Below are positions 32,315 through 43,968 of a stretch of DNA of 64,000 nt, one piece after another. The stretch spans positions 808,501-872,500 of the forward strand of contig NC_085128.1 of the NCBI RefSeq assembly GCF_030269925.1, written 5' to 3'. Position numbers and translations under genes: made by a program. The notes under the pieces are model-generated. The model was not told where the DNA came from. It ran no database searches and was given only the letters and a program-made list of their open reading frames with translations. The DNA is from Bombyx mori. Its lineage: Eukaryota > Arthropoda > Insecta > Lepidoptera > Bombycidae. Position 1 is the first letter of the stretch, and each line of letters begins with the position of its first letter.

Positions 32315-35300
32315 TCTATATATATAAAAGAAAGTCGTGTTAGTTACTTCACTTATAACTCAAGAACGGCTGAACCGATTTAGCTGAAAATTGGCAGGGA
32401 GGTAGTTTAGAGCCAGGAGAAGGACATAGGATACTTTTTATCCCGTTCGACATCATTCCCGTGTGACTTGACATTTAACGTCAGTCACTATAAAACGTGG
32501 TATAACAAAAAATAATCAGACTTGGAATAACAAAATTGACGTATAATGACAGCTATGTAATGACGTATGGATGACAATTTGATATATGTAAGAAATCAAT
32601 AATAAAACTATTTCTATTAAATAAATAATTCACATTATTGCCCAATTGCCCATTCGTATAAACAGTGAAGTGAACTATAAAACTCGGTATGGTTGAAAAT
32701 TTAAGTTTTTAGGTGAAGTGAAGTTTAATTAATAATGCCGCGACCAAGACGATCGAATCTTTCCCGACAAAGCCGTGATGCAAGAAGAATACGAAATACT
32801 GCAAATGAAAGGACTGAAGAAGAACAAGAAATTGCACGTGAACAGCGCCGCGATAGTATGGCTCGACTTCGTGCTTCTCAATCACGAGAGCAAAGTGAAG
32901 CAGCCCGTGAAACAGCTCGGTTGGCAATGCAGAATCGTCGAGCGAACAACAGAGGTCAACAAATAGATAATTTGCGACGCAGAACAAGATATTTATCAAG
33001 TGCTGATTTGAATCGAGCAGCGTTTCAATACGATTGCAGCAATGATTACAGCTTGCATCCTAGCGTTTGCATTGGGCAAATGGACGTAGTTTGCGAGTAT
33101 TGTGGTGCATTAAAGTTTTCCGGAGAAACGCCTGGATTATGCTGTCTTAATGGTAAAGTGAAATTGCCATTGTTGACTCCGCCACCTGAGCCATTGTATT
33201 CATTGCTTTGTGGCGAAACACAAGAATCACGCCACTTTCTTGCAAATACTCAAAAATACAATGGTTGTTTCCAGATGACGTCATTTGGGGCAGATATTAT
33301 CGAAGAACGGGGATTTAATCCGACATTTAAGGTATTTATTTTTGTACTTATATACAATGTAGTTAAAGAATAACTTACTTTATCTATTGGTACCTATGTA
33401 GTATATTTGCTACTCTCCCACCGAAAAAAGTGTTTATAACCCAGTTAATACTGTCTGGTTTTTATTTTGTAGATACAAGGACAGATTCATCATCGAATTG
33501 GATCATTACTACCTTTCGAAGATACACAGAATAAATTTTTACAAATATATTTCATGGGCAACATGGAAGAACAACTTGATCGACGCCTAGAGATCAATGC
33601 AGGAATGAAGCGAGCAATTCTTCAAGACTTGCAGTGTCTGCTTCATGAACATCATGCGTTGGTCAGGTTGTTTAAGAGTGCTTTAGAGCGCATGCCAAGT
33701 GATGACTATAAAGTTGTTATCAAAGCAGATAAACGACCATCTGGAACACACGAAAGGACATTTAATGCTCCAACAGTAGACGAAGTTGCCATCCTGATTG
33801 TTGGTGAAAAATTGGAAAAACGCGATATTGTGCTTACACGTCGCGATACTGGGCAACTGCAACAAATATCTGAAACTCATCGATCATATGACACATTGCA
33901 ATACCCGCTGATGTTTTGGCAAGGAGAAGATGGATATTATTTTAATATTAAAATGAAAAATCCATTGAATGGTGAGTATCAGTATCATAATTTATTTCAT
34001 TTATTTGTGAAAGACACTGATTTAAAATAATGCTTATTAAAAAAATGGTTAATGTCTGTATTGTTTGCCTTTAAAATTTGCCTTTGAAATGGTTAATTAT
34101 CAAATTTTTTATTTCAGGTGAAGAAACTACAAAGAAAGTTAGCTCAATGAATTATTACGCATATCGTTTGATGATTCGTCAAAATGCTGACAACTATTTG
34201 CTGCGGTTTCGTCGATTGTTTCAGCAGTATTGCGTTGACATGTATGTAAAAATAGAAACGGAACGTTTAACATTCATTAGGTTGAACCAAGCCAAACTGC
34301 GTTCTGAGGAATACATCCATTTACGTGATGCAGTTAGTACTGAAGGAAATGCAGCTAATATTGGTCGATTAACTATTCTGCCGGCGACATACATTGGTAG
34401 TCCACGTCATATGCATGAATATGCACAAGATGCAATGACATATGTTCGTCATTACGGTCGGCCTGATCTCTTTATTACTTTTACCTGTAATCCAAAATGG
34501 ATAGAAATTACTCAATTGCTGCTTACCGGACAAACATCAAGTGATAGACACGACATCACAGCACGTATATTCAGGCAAAAAATTCGGTCCCTGATGAACT
34601 TTATTGTTAAACAACGCGTCTTTGGAGATACTCGATGCTGGATTTATTCAATCGAATGGCAAAAGCGAGGCCTGCCGCACGCACACATTCTTATTTGGTT
34701 AGTGGAAAGAATTCAGCCTGACCAAATAGATGATATCATATGTGCTGAGATTCCTGATTATGAAGTCGATCCAGACCTACATGATGTTGTTACTACTAAT
34801 ATGATTCATGGACCGTGTGGTGCCATCAATCCCCAATCACCTTGCATGGTCGATGGAAAGTGCTCTAAACGATATCCACGGAAATTAACGGCGGAGACTG
34901 TCATTGGCATTGATGGTTATCCGCTGTATCGGTGTCGATCACCAGATGACAACGGTCGAACTGTCACAACGAAAGTGAAAAGAATGGATTTCGTTGTCGA
35001 CAACAGTTGGATTGTTCCATATTCGCCACTTATTTCTAAATCGTTCAAGACACATTGCAACGTTGAATACTGCAATTCAGTTAAGTCCATAAAATATATT
35101 TGCAAATATGTCACGAAAGGCAGTGATATGGCGGTTTTTGGATTGCAATCCTCGAATACCAACGATGAAATTTCACGCTATCAAGTTGGTCGTTATGTGA
35201 ACTGTAATGAAGCGATTTGGCGTATATTCGCATTTCCCATTCACGAACGTCATCCTACTGTTACGCATTTGGCGGTGCATCTGGAGAATGGTCAACGAGT

Positions 35301-37613
35301 ATATTTCACGGCTTCGAATGCTACGCAACGTGCTGAAACACCTCCAGCAACTACATTGACCAGTTTTTTTTCAATCTGCCAAAGCGATCAGTTTGCACGA
35401 ACTTTGCTTTACTCGGAGATGCCACGTTATTATACTTGGAATGCTTCATCGAAGAATTTTCAAAGCCGGAAGCAAGGCGATGCGGTTCCTGGGTATCCAG
35501 ATGTGCGTTCTACTGATGCTCTTGGTCGTATGTATACAGTTCATCCAAAGAATAATGAATGTTTCTATTTGCGGTTGTTGCTGGTAAATGTGCGTGGGCC
35601 AACGTCATTTGAGTCACTACGAACTGTTAATAGTGTAATATTCCCAACATATCGTGCTGCATGTGAAGAATTGAAGTTATTAGAAAACGATAGTCATTGG
35701 GATACAACAATCGCTGAAGCCATTATCTCTGCATCTCAAAGTCAGATACGCACATTATTCGCTATCATAATTTCGACATGTTTTCCATCAAACCCATGTA
35801 ACCTGTGGCACAAATACAAGGATAATATGTCAGAAGATATTTTACATCAAATTCGTGTCAGATCCAGAAATCACGATATTGAGATGAATGAGGAGATACA
35901 TAATCGTGCTTTACTCTTGATCGAAGATATGTGTTACCTCATGTGCGGTAATTTATTAATCAGGTTAGGAATGCCAGCACCACATCGTGAAATGAATGAC
36001 GCATTTAATCGAGAATTGGAAAGGGAACGTGAATATGATCACCAGGAATTAGATTTAGTAGTTCAAACGATGGTACCCCTGTTGAATTACCAACAAAAGG
36101 AAGTTTATGATACTTTAATGAAGGCAATCGATGATGAAAATGGTGGTTTATATTTCCTAGATGCCCCTGGTGGAACTGGCAAGACATTCCTCATGTCATT
36201 AGTTTTAGCAACTGTTCGGGCGAGATTTAACATAGCGGTTGCAGTTGCTTCTTCTGGAATAGCAGCCACATTGTTAGAAGGATGCCGTACGGCTCATTCA
36301 GCATTCAAATTACCGTTAAATCTTCAAACTATTGAAGAACCAACGTGTAATATTGCAAAACACTCAGCAATGGCCAAAGTTTTAGCGGTATCGAAAATCA
36401 TCATCTGGGACGAATGCACAATGGCGCATAAACGTGCATTAGAAGCACTTAACCGAACATTAAAAGATTTACGCAATGACTCGAGATGTTTTGGAGGAGC
36501 AATGATTTTACTTTCTGGCGATTTCCGCCAAATACTGCCAGTAATTCCAAGATCTACGGCTGCCGACGAAATAAACGCTTGCCTCAAATCGTCAAATCTA
36601 TGGCGCCATGTGAAGAAACTGCAACTGACAAAAAACATGAGAGTTACATTGCTTAATGATACATCTGCTGCTGATAAATATGCATCTGCTGAAGATTTCT
36701 CGGAGCAATTGCTGACTATCGGTAATGGTCAAGTACCTGTCGATGAATCGAGCGGATTAATATCATTTCCAAATAATTTCTGTAATTTTGTCTCATCAAA
36801 AGACGAACTTATCAACAATGTATTTCCAGAAATTATTTCTAACTACAAAAATTATGAATGGATGAGTGAGAGAGCAATTTTAGCGGCTAAGAATAAAGAT
36901 GTAGATGACCTAAACTACATAATTCAAAATAAGATCATTGGAACAATGCATTCATTCAAATCTATTGACTGCGTCACAAATGAAGATGAAGCCACCAACT
37001 ATCCAATTGAATTTTTAAACTCTTTGGACGTGCCTGGCTTACCACCGCACAATTTACGCCTAAAGGTTGGCTCCGTAGTAATCATGCTTCGAAACATAAA
37101 CCAACCAAAACTGTGCAACGGTACGCGTTTGGTGGTTAGAAAATTGATGAACAATGTAATTTACGCTACGATAATGATAGGAAAATTCAAAGGTGAGGAA
37201 GTTCTCATTCCGAGGATACCGATGATCCCAACCGATATGCCGTTTGAATTTAAAAGACTTCAATTTCCGATACGTCTTGCATTTGCCATGACCATCAACA
37301 AATCACAAGGCCAATCCTTAAAAGTTTGTGGTTTAAATCTAGAACATTCATGTTTTTCCCATGGTCAATTATACGTGGCATGTTCACGGGTCGGAAGACC
37401 ATCTGCGTTGTTTGTTTTTGCGCCTGATAATAAAACAAAAAATGTCGTGTATCACAAGGTACTTAAATGAAGAGCAACCTATGTACTAAAATACAGAAAT
37501 AATTATGAATGATTGATGTAGAAATTTAATTTTTTTTGTATTTTTTTCCAATAAAAAAAAAATCTGCTTATTTATTGACATTAAGGCGGAACAAAGTTCG
37601 CCGGGTCAGCTAG
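32315..37613 (+). mobile_element. Complete autonomous Helitron
   Basis: The 5' end is TCTATATATATAAAAGAAAG preceded by A. The 3' end is a hairpin (ggcggaacaaagttcgcc, 37585-37602) followed by gggtcagCTAG and then T. Helitrons insert between A and T without duplication and end in CTRR after a short hairpin, so both termini fit. The 5299-bp element contains a single three-exon Rep/helicase gene with no disabling change seen. It interrupts the central region of the long-inverted-repeat element. Confidence 0.92.
32735..37470 (+). CDS. Helitron Rep/helicase (three exons: 32735-33331, 33473-33971, 34118-37470)
   Basis: The protein drives rolling-circle-like transposition by nicking and unwinding DNA in the nucleus. 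Exon 1 has a basic N-terminus and a zinc-binding CEYCGA..CC region. Exon 2 leads into the Helitron-like N domain. Exon 3 carries the HUH endonuclease: FITFTCNPKW, then KRGLPHAHILIW with the two metal-binding histidines about 200 residues into the exon frame, and YICKYVTKG with the catalytic tyrosines at about 340. A Pif1-type helicase follows, with Walker A GGTGKT at about 695, WDEC, GDFRQILPVIP, NKSQGQS and YVACSR near the end. Introns of 141 and 146 nt have GT/AG borders (gtattt..ttttgtag; gtgagt..atttcag) and phases 0 and 1. Spliced length is 4449 nt, about 1482 residues, normal for the family. No stop or frameshift was seen. Confidence 0.92.
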
Positions 37614-37853
37614 TTATCATAATAATATAATATCTAAAAATGCTATAAAAAATACAATTTTTTTTTTTCTATATTTTGTTATGTATGGTTGTTTTTGTAA
37701 CTTTTTGTAGTTTTCGAAAAAAAATATAACGATAAATATTATTTTTTTATAACAAATTGTTAAGTTAATAAACAATGAAATTATTTATAAGAAAATGTAT
37801 TTGTTTGTCAATCCGCTGAAAAGAGTCAATGATGATTTTTAAGAAAAAAAAAA

Positions 37854-38849
37854 ATTTCTTAACTAAATATTTAAACAATTGAAATATGAAAAAAACGATT
37901 TTAAACAATTAAAACATTTACTTAAGAAATTTTTTTTTTTTTTAAATCATTATATTTCTCCTGTACAATAAGACGGTAAATTTTTTTTTTAAAAAAAATT
38001 CCCAAAATAGTTTTTTTGTTTATAAACAATTTTTAACAAATAGCGTAATTAATTTTTTAAAATGTTAATTAATACCTATGGTAGATGCAAAAAACAGCAA
38101 TATTAAGATATTACGGAAAAAAACTATTTTTCATAACATTTTTTAGAAATTTAATTTTTTGTAAATAAAAAAAAATTATAATTTCAAAATAATAAAGATT
38201 AAAAATTTTTTTTTGCATTTCTTTATTAAGTACTTAAATGATAACAGCTCCACGAAGGGAAAAAATTATAGATGAATTATTGAAACTTTTATACCGTAAT
38301 TTATAAAAACAGAGATTGGAAAAAAGGTAGTTAATTAACAATGGTGTAAATTTTTGAAAAATCGACATAAAATTTTTTTTTCACCGAGGTTTTTTTCGTT
38401 CAAGTGTTTAGATTACACCATAATTTATTCAAATTTTTAAATTGTTATTTAATACTATAAAAAAATTATTTTAGGTGATATACCGGCTTTTTAGACGGTG
38501 CGCCTATGCCGTAACGACCTCGCGGAGCGCTATTTTCAGCGTTAAAAAAATTTATAAATAATAGAGATAGAATTCCGGGAGTTAGGATTTTTTTATTGGA
38601 AATTTCCTCCTCTTTCAGGATCTTTTTTCAAAATTCCTTAAATATCATTATTTTAGAAATTATTAAGGAAAAACCAAATTCCTTTTTTTTTAAATCTTAT
38701 TTTGTTTATAACAATCGCAATTTTTTATGTGCTAATAAGCCCTTAAAAAACATTTTTGTAGACATCATTCCGCATCCAATGAGCTATCGTACATATTTTT
38801 AGGAGCTTTATGTCTATTTTACACGTTTTTGAACTTGTTGACTAGACTA
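37854..38849 (-). repeat. Right arm of the long inverted repeat
   Basis: It is inverted relative to 30944-31935 and ends gaacttgttgactagacta. It carries the same 68-codon frame at 38596-38802 on the plus strand. Confidence 0.85.
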
Positions 38850-38999
38850 TACCTTTTTATTTAAGATTTGGCCAGCGTAGGCCATATTTAATATAAATTC
38901 GGCCGCAAATTAGAATTCCATTGACTATAGGTATCAGAGAATGACATACTTGGTTATATACGTTTACTTATATGTGTATACATATAACTAGTCTGGTCA

Positions 39000-40140
39000 C
39001 AAATACTGTTACATAAAAAATTTCCTTTTTTCCATTTTTTATTATTTTGCATTTGGTTTGGTATATTATTTAAAAAAACCTTTTACGATTTTGCGCCGTT
39101 TTAAATACATATTTTTTCGTGTTCATTATCAAATTACAAGATGGAATGGAGTGTTGAAGAAAATAGGATTGCAGTGATCCCCTTGCACAAAATGGATGGT
39201 CATATTCCAGACACAACAAAAGCTTGGTATCAGCCGTATGTTCGTATATCGCACTATCAACAGATACAACAACACTTCGTCTGTCGAAGACCAGAAAGAA
39301 TCAGGGCGGCCGCGTGCTATTAAAACTATAAACGCTGTTAATGCTCTTATAGCCAGAATTCGTCGAAGCGCCATGAGGAAACAAAAAATCTTATGGCGAG
39401 GAATGAAGATTCCTGCTAGGACTCTGTCGCGTATTATAAAATAAGACCTGAAGCTCGGTGCTTATCGACTATATACAGGACATGCCCTAAATCAATCTTT
39501 ACTTTTAAATAGAGTGGATCGATCAAAACGCCTTCTGTCGCGATACGCAGGTGAAAGGCACAGAAATATCCTCTTTACCGATGAAAAAAAATTCACGATT
39601 GAAGAACACTACAATAAGCGAAATGATAAATTCTATGCTCACAGTTCTAAAGAAGCTGCTCAAGTAGTGGGAAAGGTACAACGTGGTCATCATCCTGCGT
39701 CAGTGATTGTTTGGTAGGGCGTGTTTTATTAAAGAGTCACAAAACTACATTTTTGTGAAAAAGGAGTAAAAACTTCAGCCAAAGTGTATCAAGATACAGT
39801 CTTGGATCTTGTTGTAAAACCTCTCAGCAATATATTTTTTTTAAATGTACTAGCAGGACTCTGCACCTGGTCATAAGGCACGAACTACCCAAGCCTAAAT
39901 TGAAACCAATGTTCTGGACTTTATAAGAGCTGAAGACTGGCTCTCATCTAGCCCATATCTCAAACCTATAGACTTCAAATTATCGTAAGTTTTAGAGCAC
40001 ATCGCCTGCTCTAAATGGCGAATTTAGTCTCTTAAATTTTTTTTGCACCAAGCAGTTGCGAAATTTCCCTTGGAAACAGTGCGTAAATCTATAGATTCGT
40101 GGCCAAACATATTAAAGGCCTGTATAAAAGCCAAAGGTTA
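39000..40140 (+). pseudogene. Decayed mariner/Tc1-type transposase
   Basis: The sequence starts with a mariner-like end (ggtcacaaatactgttacat). The frame from 39141 (MEWSVEENRIAV) shifts to the +1 frame near 39220, giving ISRMFVYRTINRY, the helix-turn-helix region. It meets a stop at 39442 and continues with HRNILFTDEKKFTIEEHYNK, the catalytic aspartate block. A TAG interrupts VIVW at 39715. Further pieces (DWLSSS-like codons, and CIKAKG near 40130) lie in shifted frames. The right end was not seen because a Jockey-derived repeat abuts it. It is clearly inactive. The exact mariner subfamily is uncertain. Confidence 0.8.
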
Positions 40141-40440
40141 ACACGTCATTACGTATCCTCTGATCCATTAACGGTGCTTTTAGGCACGACAAGCACCGGT
40201 CACCGTCCTCGTCGAACCCGTCGCTTGCAACGAAGGGCTCGACGAGCGAATTAACCCATAGATACAACCCACTGAGTTTCTCGCCGGATCTTCTCAGTGG
40301 GTCACGTTTCCAATCCGGTGGTAGATTCTGCGAAGCACTGCTCTTGCTAGGGTCAGTGTTAGCAACACTCCGGTTTGAGCCCCGTGAGCTCACCTACACA
40401 CGTTAGGGTGAAGCTGAAATAGCCTCTCAAAGCTATTTAT
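40141..40440 (-). repeat. Jockey-derived repeat
   Basis: The copy is long, including the distal part ggtgcttttaggcacgacaa and gaacccgtcgcttgcaacga, then cccactgagtttctcgccgg and gagccccgtgagctcaccta. It is the best-preserved copy of this family here. Confidence 0.75.
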
Positions 40441-40698
40441 TTATTTATTTATTTATTTGGGAAACAAACAGTACAATACAAAACATACAATAGTTAAAAA
40501 AAAGTTAGTTAAAAAAAGATAGCTAAAACAATAACCAAATATGTTTCCACAATCAAAATCACATATAAGTAGACAGTGAACAAGAAGAGAAATTTAGAAA
40601 TTTAAATTACAATAAAACAAAAGCAACACAATACGCACATATCATTTTATACATTAACTCACACTATAAAACTACAACACTTATCAGGCCAAATCACC

Positions 40699-43590
40699 CT
40701 ATAAACACTCCAAAACAGCTTTTCTATATGCTACAAGTGACAAGTAAAAGATATCAGCATTAGAGAACTTAGCATCATACAACCTACAAGATCTACGGAC
40801 AAAAGAGTTAGAAGCATATTTCGTTCGAGCCGTGGACATGTGGAAGGTCTGTTTAGAACGCGCGGAAATACGACTACATTTAAATGAAATTTTGGAAAGA
40901 AGATAGCTAGAATCAATCTCGTTATTTATTATTTTATATAAAAACATTTGATCCCTCAGTAGCCTGCGATCGACTAGAGAGACAAATTCTGTCGGTTCTG
41001 GAGAGTTAAAGCGACGACAATGGTATAAAAGATGCTTAAAAAACTTTTTTTGGACTCTTTCTAGTCGCTGAATATAAATATTATATTGGGGGTTCCATGT
41101 GACGGAGCCATATTCCAATATAGACCGTACAAAACTGTTGTACAACAGAATCAAAGTAGATGGTCTTTTAAAGTCTTTACCAACTCTAAGTATGAAGCCT
41201 AACATTCGAAAAGCCTTATTTACTATTTCATTAACATGAAAATCAAAAATCAAACTGGAATCCAAATAAATACCCAAATCACGAACAACGGTGGTGCGTA
41301 CCAAAGTTTGACCATTAATAGAATAGTCATACAAGATATTCGATCTTCCACGTGAGAATGTTATAATAGTACACTTATTAGTATTCACTGTGAGTAAGTT
41401 ATTTTGACAGTAAACAAATAAGTTGTTCAAATCATCCTGTAATTCCAAACAGTCGTTTAAGGACTTTATAACTTTATATACTTTTTTGTCATCAGCGTAC
41501 ATAATGAATTTGGATTTCCTGAAAACATTCGAAACGTCATTGACATATATATTAAATAACATAGGACCGAGATGAGAGCCCTGAGGAACTCCCGAGGGAA
41601 CAGGTGCAAATGATGAACAAAAACCATTGAAAGTCACAGCCTGACTGCGATCTCTAACATAAGACTCAAGCCACCGCAGCAAATCACCGTGGACCCCAAG
41701 TCCATGCAATTTCTTAATCAAAATGTCAAAATTTATTCGATCGAACGCTTTGGAATAATCCGTGTACACCACATCAACCTGATGACCATCCTCCATGGAG
41801 CTCAATACATAATCCAAAAACTCACAGAGGTTTGTCTCAGTAGATCTATGGCTTATAAAACCATGTTGTTGCTCTATAATATGAGGCCTAATCAATGGAA
41901 ATAAAAAATCATAAACTATACGTTCAAACATCTTAGGGATGGCACAAATTTTAGAAATTGGTCTGTAGTTAGCTATGTTATGTTTATCACCGCTCTTAAA
42001 GACTGGCACCACGAACGACCGCTTCCAAATACGGGGCATAACACCAGTTGATAATGAGTGATTAAAAAGAAGATGCAAAGGGTAACACAGCTGAGCGTAA
42101 CATTGTCGCAAAAAAACAGGCGGAATACCATCCGGACCAGCACCCTTGGAAATATCAAGATTTTTTAAATATTGCTTGACTTTACCCACCGAAATAAAAA
42201 ATGAAGAAATATCTACACAGTTAAGGTCGCAAGAAGCAGGGGTATAACTTAACGATGATGCTGACTGTGTATTGTTAGTTAAAAAGGCAGAACCAAAATG
42301 AACATTAAATAAATTACATATTTCAGAACCATCAGATGAGCACCTATCATTTAAGAACAATTCGTTAGGAAAATCCCCAGCACTCCTCTTGGATTTAACA
42401 AATCTCCAAAATTGCTTACTGCACTTCAAGATATCATCCTCACACTTTCTTATGTGTGCATTGTAACAGCAAATTTTTAAGGCTTTTTGTCTTTTACGAA
42501 GAACAGAAAAACTTGAATAGTCGGCCAATCGACCATAACATTTCCATTTCCTATGAAATTTTCTTTTTTCTTTAATCAACTTGATTAAAGCAGAGGAGTA
42601 CCAGTAAGGGAAATTGGAGTTACCTCTTACGACCTTCACAGGCACATTATCAGAAATAATCTTGTCTAAGATTTCATGAAACATGCCCACGGCCATGTCG
42701 ACATCTAAATTCATAAAAGATTGTTTCCAATCAATTTTCGAAAGTTCCTCGTTAATAATAGTGTAGTCACTTTTATGGAAAAGCAATATGGACCGGCCAG
42801 GAGAACGTAGGGGTCTCACGTCTAACCCCTGAATCTGAATATCTAAGGCTGGATGATGATCATCCTCAGATACAAGAGGAAGGGACGAACGAACAACCTT
42901 ACAAGCACAATTACTTATTACTAAATCTAAGCATCTTTTATTTATATTAGAAATCGAATTAAATTGTTTAAAACTATTAAAAGCTAAAAAATTAGAAAGA
43001 CCAAAGACAAGTGAGTCCCACCGATCACCATTCAAGAGTCTAGCAGGTCCATCAACACCGATCAGCTCCCAAGAAGCATTCCTTATATTGAAATCGCCGA
43101 CGCACAAAAATTCGTCACCGGGATTAGTAATAATTGTGTCAGAAATATCCTCAAAAAAACCAATTTCATCTTCAAACTGAGAGGAACATTGAGGAAAATA
43201 GCAACAGTAAAGATGGAGTAGTTTACCAACGTTATTGTGCTTAATATTTATTTTTATCGAAATAATATCAGCTGATCGGTTTCTGTTGGAAGGGAGACAG
43301 GTTAAATTAAAAACGGTAATTCCTCTACGCACAGCAATAAGTACCCCGCCACCCAAAGAATCATTTCGAGAGTTATAGTTCCGATCGCAACGGTAAACAA
43401 CAAAACGCTCATCAAACAACTCCGAGTCATAAATACCCGGCATTAACCATGTCTCACTAAGACATATAATATCATTATCACATAAAATAATGTTTCTATA
43501 AAACAAATTAGTTTTACTACGTAAACCACGAACGTTCTGGTAAAAAATCTTTAAATTAGCCATTAGAGAGAGAGAGAAAAAATAGATCAT
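40699..43590 (-). CDS. LINE ORF2: endonuclease and reverse transcriptase, intact
   Basis: The 963-codon frame starts upstream of a likely MANLKIFYQNVRGL start. The apurinic-like endonuclease comes first: FYQNVRGLRSK, CLSETWL, GGGVLIAVRRG, CVGDFNIRNASW and a DDHHP block. The reverse transcriptase follows in the second half: NYRPISKICAIPKMFERIV, EQQHGFISHRS, YTDYSKAFDRINFDIL, SGVPQGSHLGPMLFNIYVND and FIMYADDKKVYK with the catalytic YADD. A C-terminal domain with SVTWNPQYNIYIQRLERVQK closes the protein. No RNase H was seen, as expected for the CR1 group. The frame has no stop, so the enzyme could be functional, though its partner ORF1 is damaged. Confidence 0.88.
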   Translation of the reverse strand: MIYFFSLSLMANLKIFYQNVRGLRSKTNLFYRNIILCDNDIICLSETWLMPGIYDSELFDERFVVYRCDRNYNSRNDSLGGGVLIAVRRGITVFNLTCLPSNRNRSADIISIKINIKHNNVGKLLHLYCCYFPQCSSQFEDEIGFFEDISDTIITNPGDEFLCVGDFNIRNASWELIGVDGPARLLNGDRWDSLVFGLSNFLAFNSFKQFNSISNINKRCLDLVISNCACKVVRSSLPLVSEDDHHPALDIQIQGLDVRPLRSPGRSILLFHKSDYTIINEELSKIDWKQSFMNLDVDMAVGMFHEILDKIISDNVPVKVVRGNSNFPYWYSSALIKLIKEKRKFHRKWKCYGRLADYSSFSVLRKRQKALKICCYNAHIRKCEDDILKCSKQFWRFVKSKRSAGDFPNELFLNDRCSSDGSEICNLFNVHFGSAFLTNNTQSASSLSYTPASCDLNCVDISSFFISVGKVKQYLKNLDISKGAGPDGIPPVFLRQCYAQLCYPLHLLFNHSLSTGVMPRIWKRSFVVPVFKSGDKHNIANYRPISKICAIPKMFERIVYDFLFPLIRPHIIEQQHGFISHRSTETNLCEFLDYVLSSMEDGHQVDVVYTDYSKAFDRINFDILIKKLHGLGVHGDLLRWLESYVRDRSQAVTFNGFCSSFAPVPSGVPQGSHLGPMLFNIYVNDVSNVFRKSKFIMYADDKKVYKVIKSLNDCLELQDDLNNLFVYCQNNLLTVNTNKCTIITFSRGRSNILYDYSINGQTLVRTTVVRDLGIYLDSSLIFDFHVNEIVNKAFRMLGFILRVGKDFKRPSTLILLYNSFVRSILEYGSVTWNPQYNIYIQRLERVQKKFFKHLLYHCRRFNSPEPTEFVSLVDRRLLRDQMFLYKIINNEIDSSYLLSKISFKCSRISARSKQTFHMSTARTKYASNSFVRRSCRLYDAKFSNADIFYLSLVAYRKAVLECL

Positions 43591-43968
43591 ATAAATAATT
43601 AACCAACAGTATTAATAGTCCACGGCTCAAACCACAGCATAATAATTGACATGTCAATACATAAGTATCTACACAAACGAGAATATAGATCTCAACATTA
43701 ATCAAACACCCACCCCAGGAGTAAAAGTTCCAAACGAACAATATAAAAAATTCTCCAATGCTAAACAATAAGTATGTTGCTATATCATAACAAGCCTTAC
43801 ATAATAATGTTATTAAAATAGTTAAAAAAACATTTAAAAGTTTCTCAAAAAACTGAAATAGTCCGATCATCAACTTTTGAAAAGAAAAAAACAAAATTAT
43901 GATATATTTTACATTACAAAAAATAGCATGTGCTTTAAAAACAATGAATATAATAATAAGGAAAACAC

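Larger units (their letters stand above)
30944..38849. mobile_element. Long-terminal-inverted-repeat element carrying a nested Helitron
   Basis: Two arms of about 0.99 kb face each other (30944-31935 and 37854-38849). Both begin tagtctagtcaacaagttc at the outer border. The outermost TA on each side may be a TA target duplication or part of the repeat. Without the Helitron at 32315-37613 the element would be about 2.6 kb, very AT-rich, with no transposase frame, so it is probably non-autonomous. The inner unique part is about 380 bp on the left and 240 bp on the right. The family was not recognised; TA-duplicating cut-and-paste or foldback elements are candidates. Confidence 0.7.
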
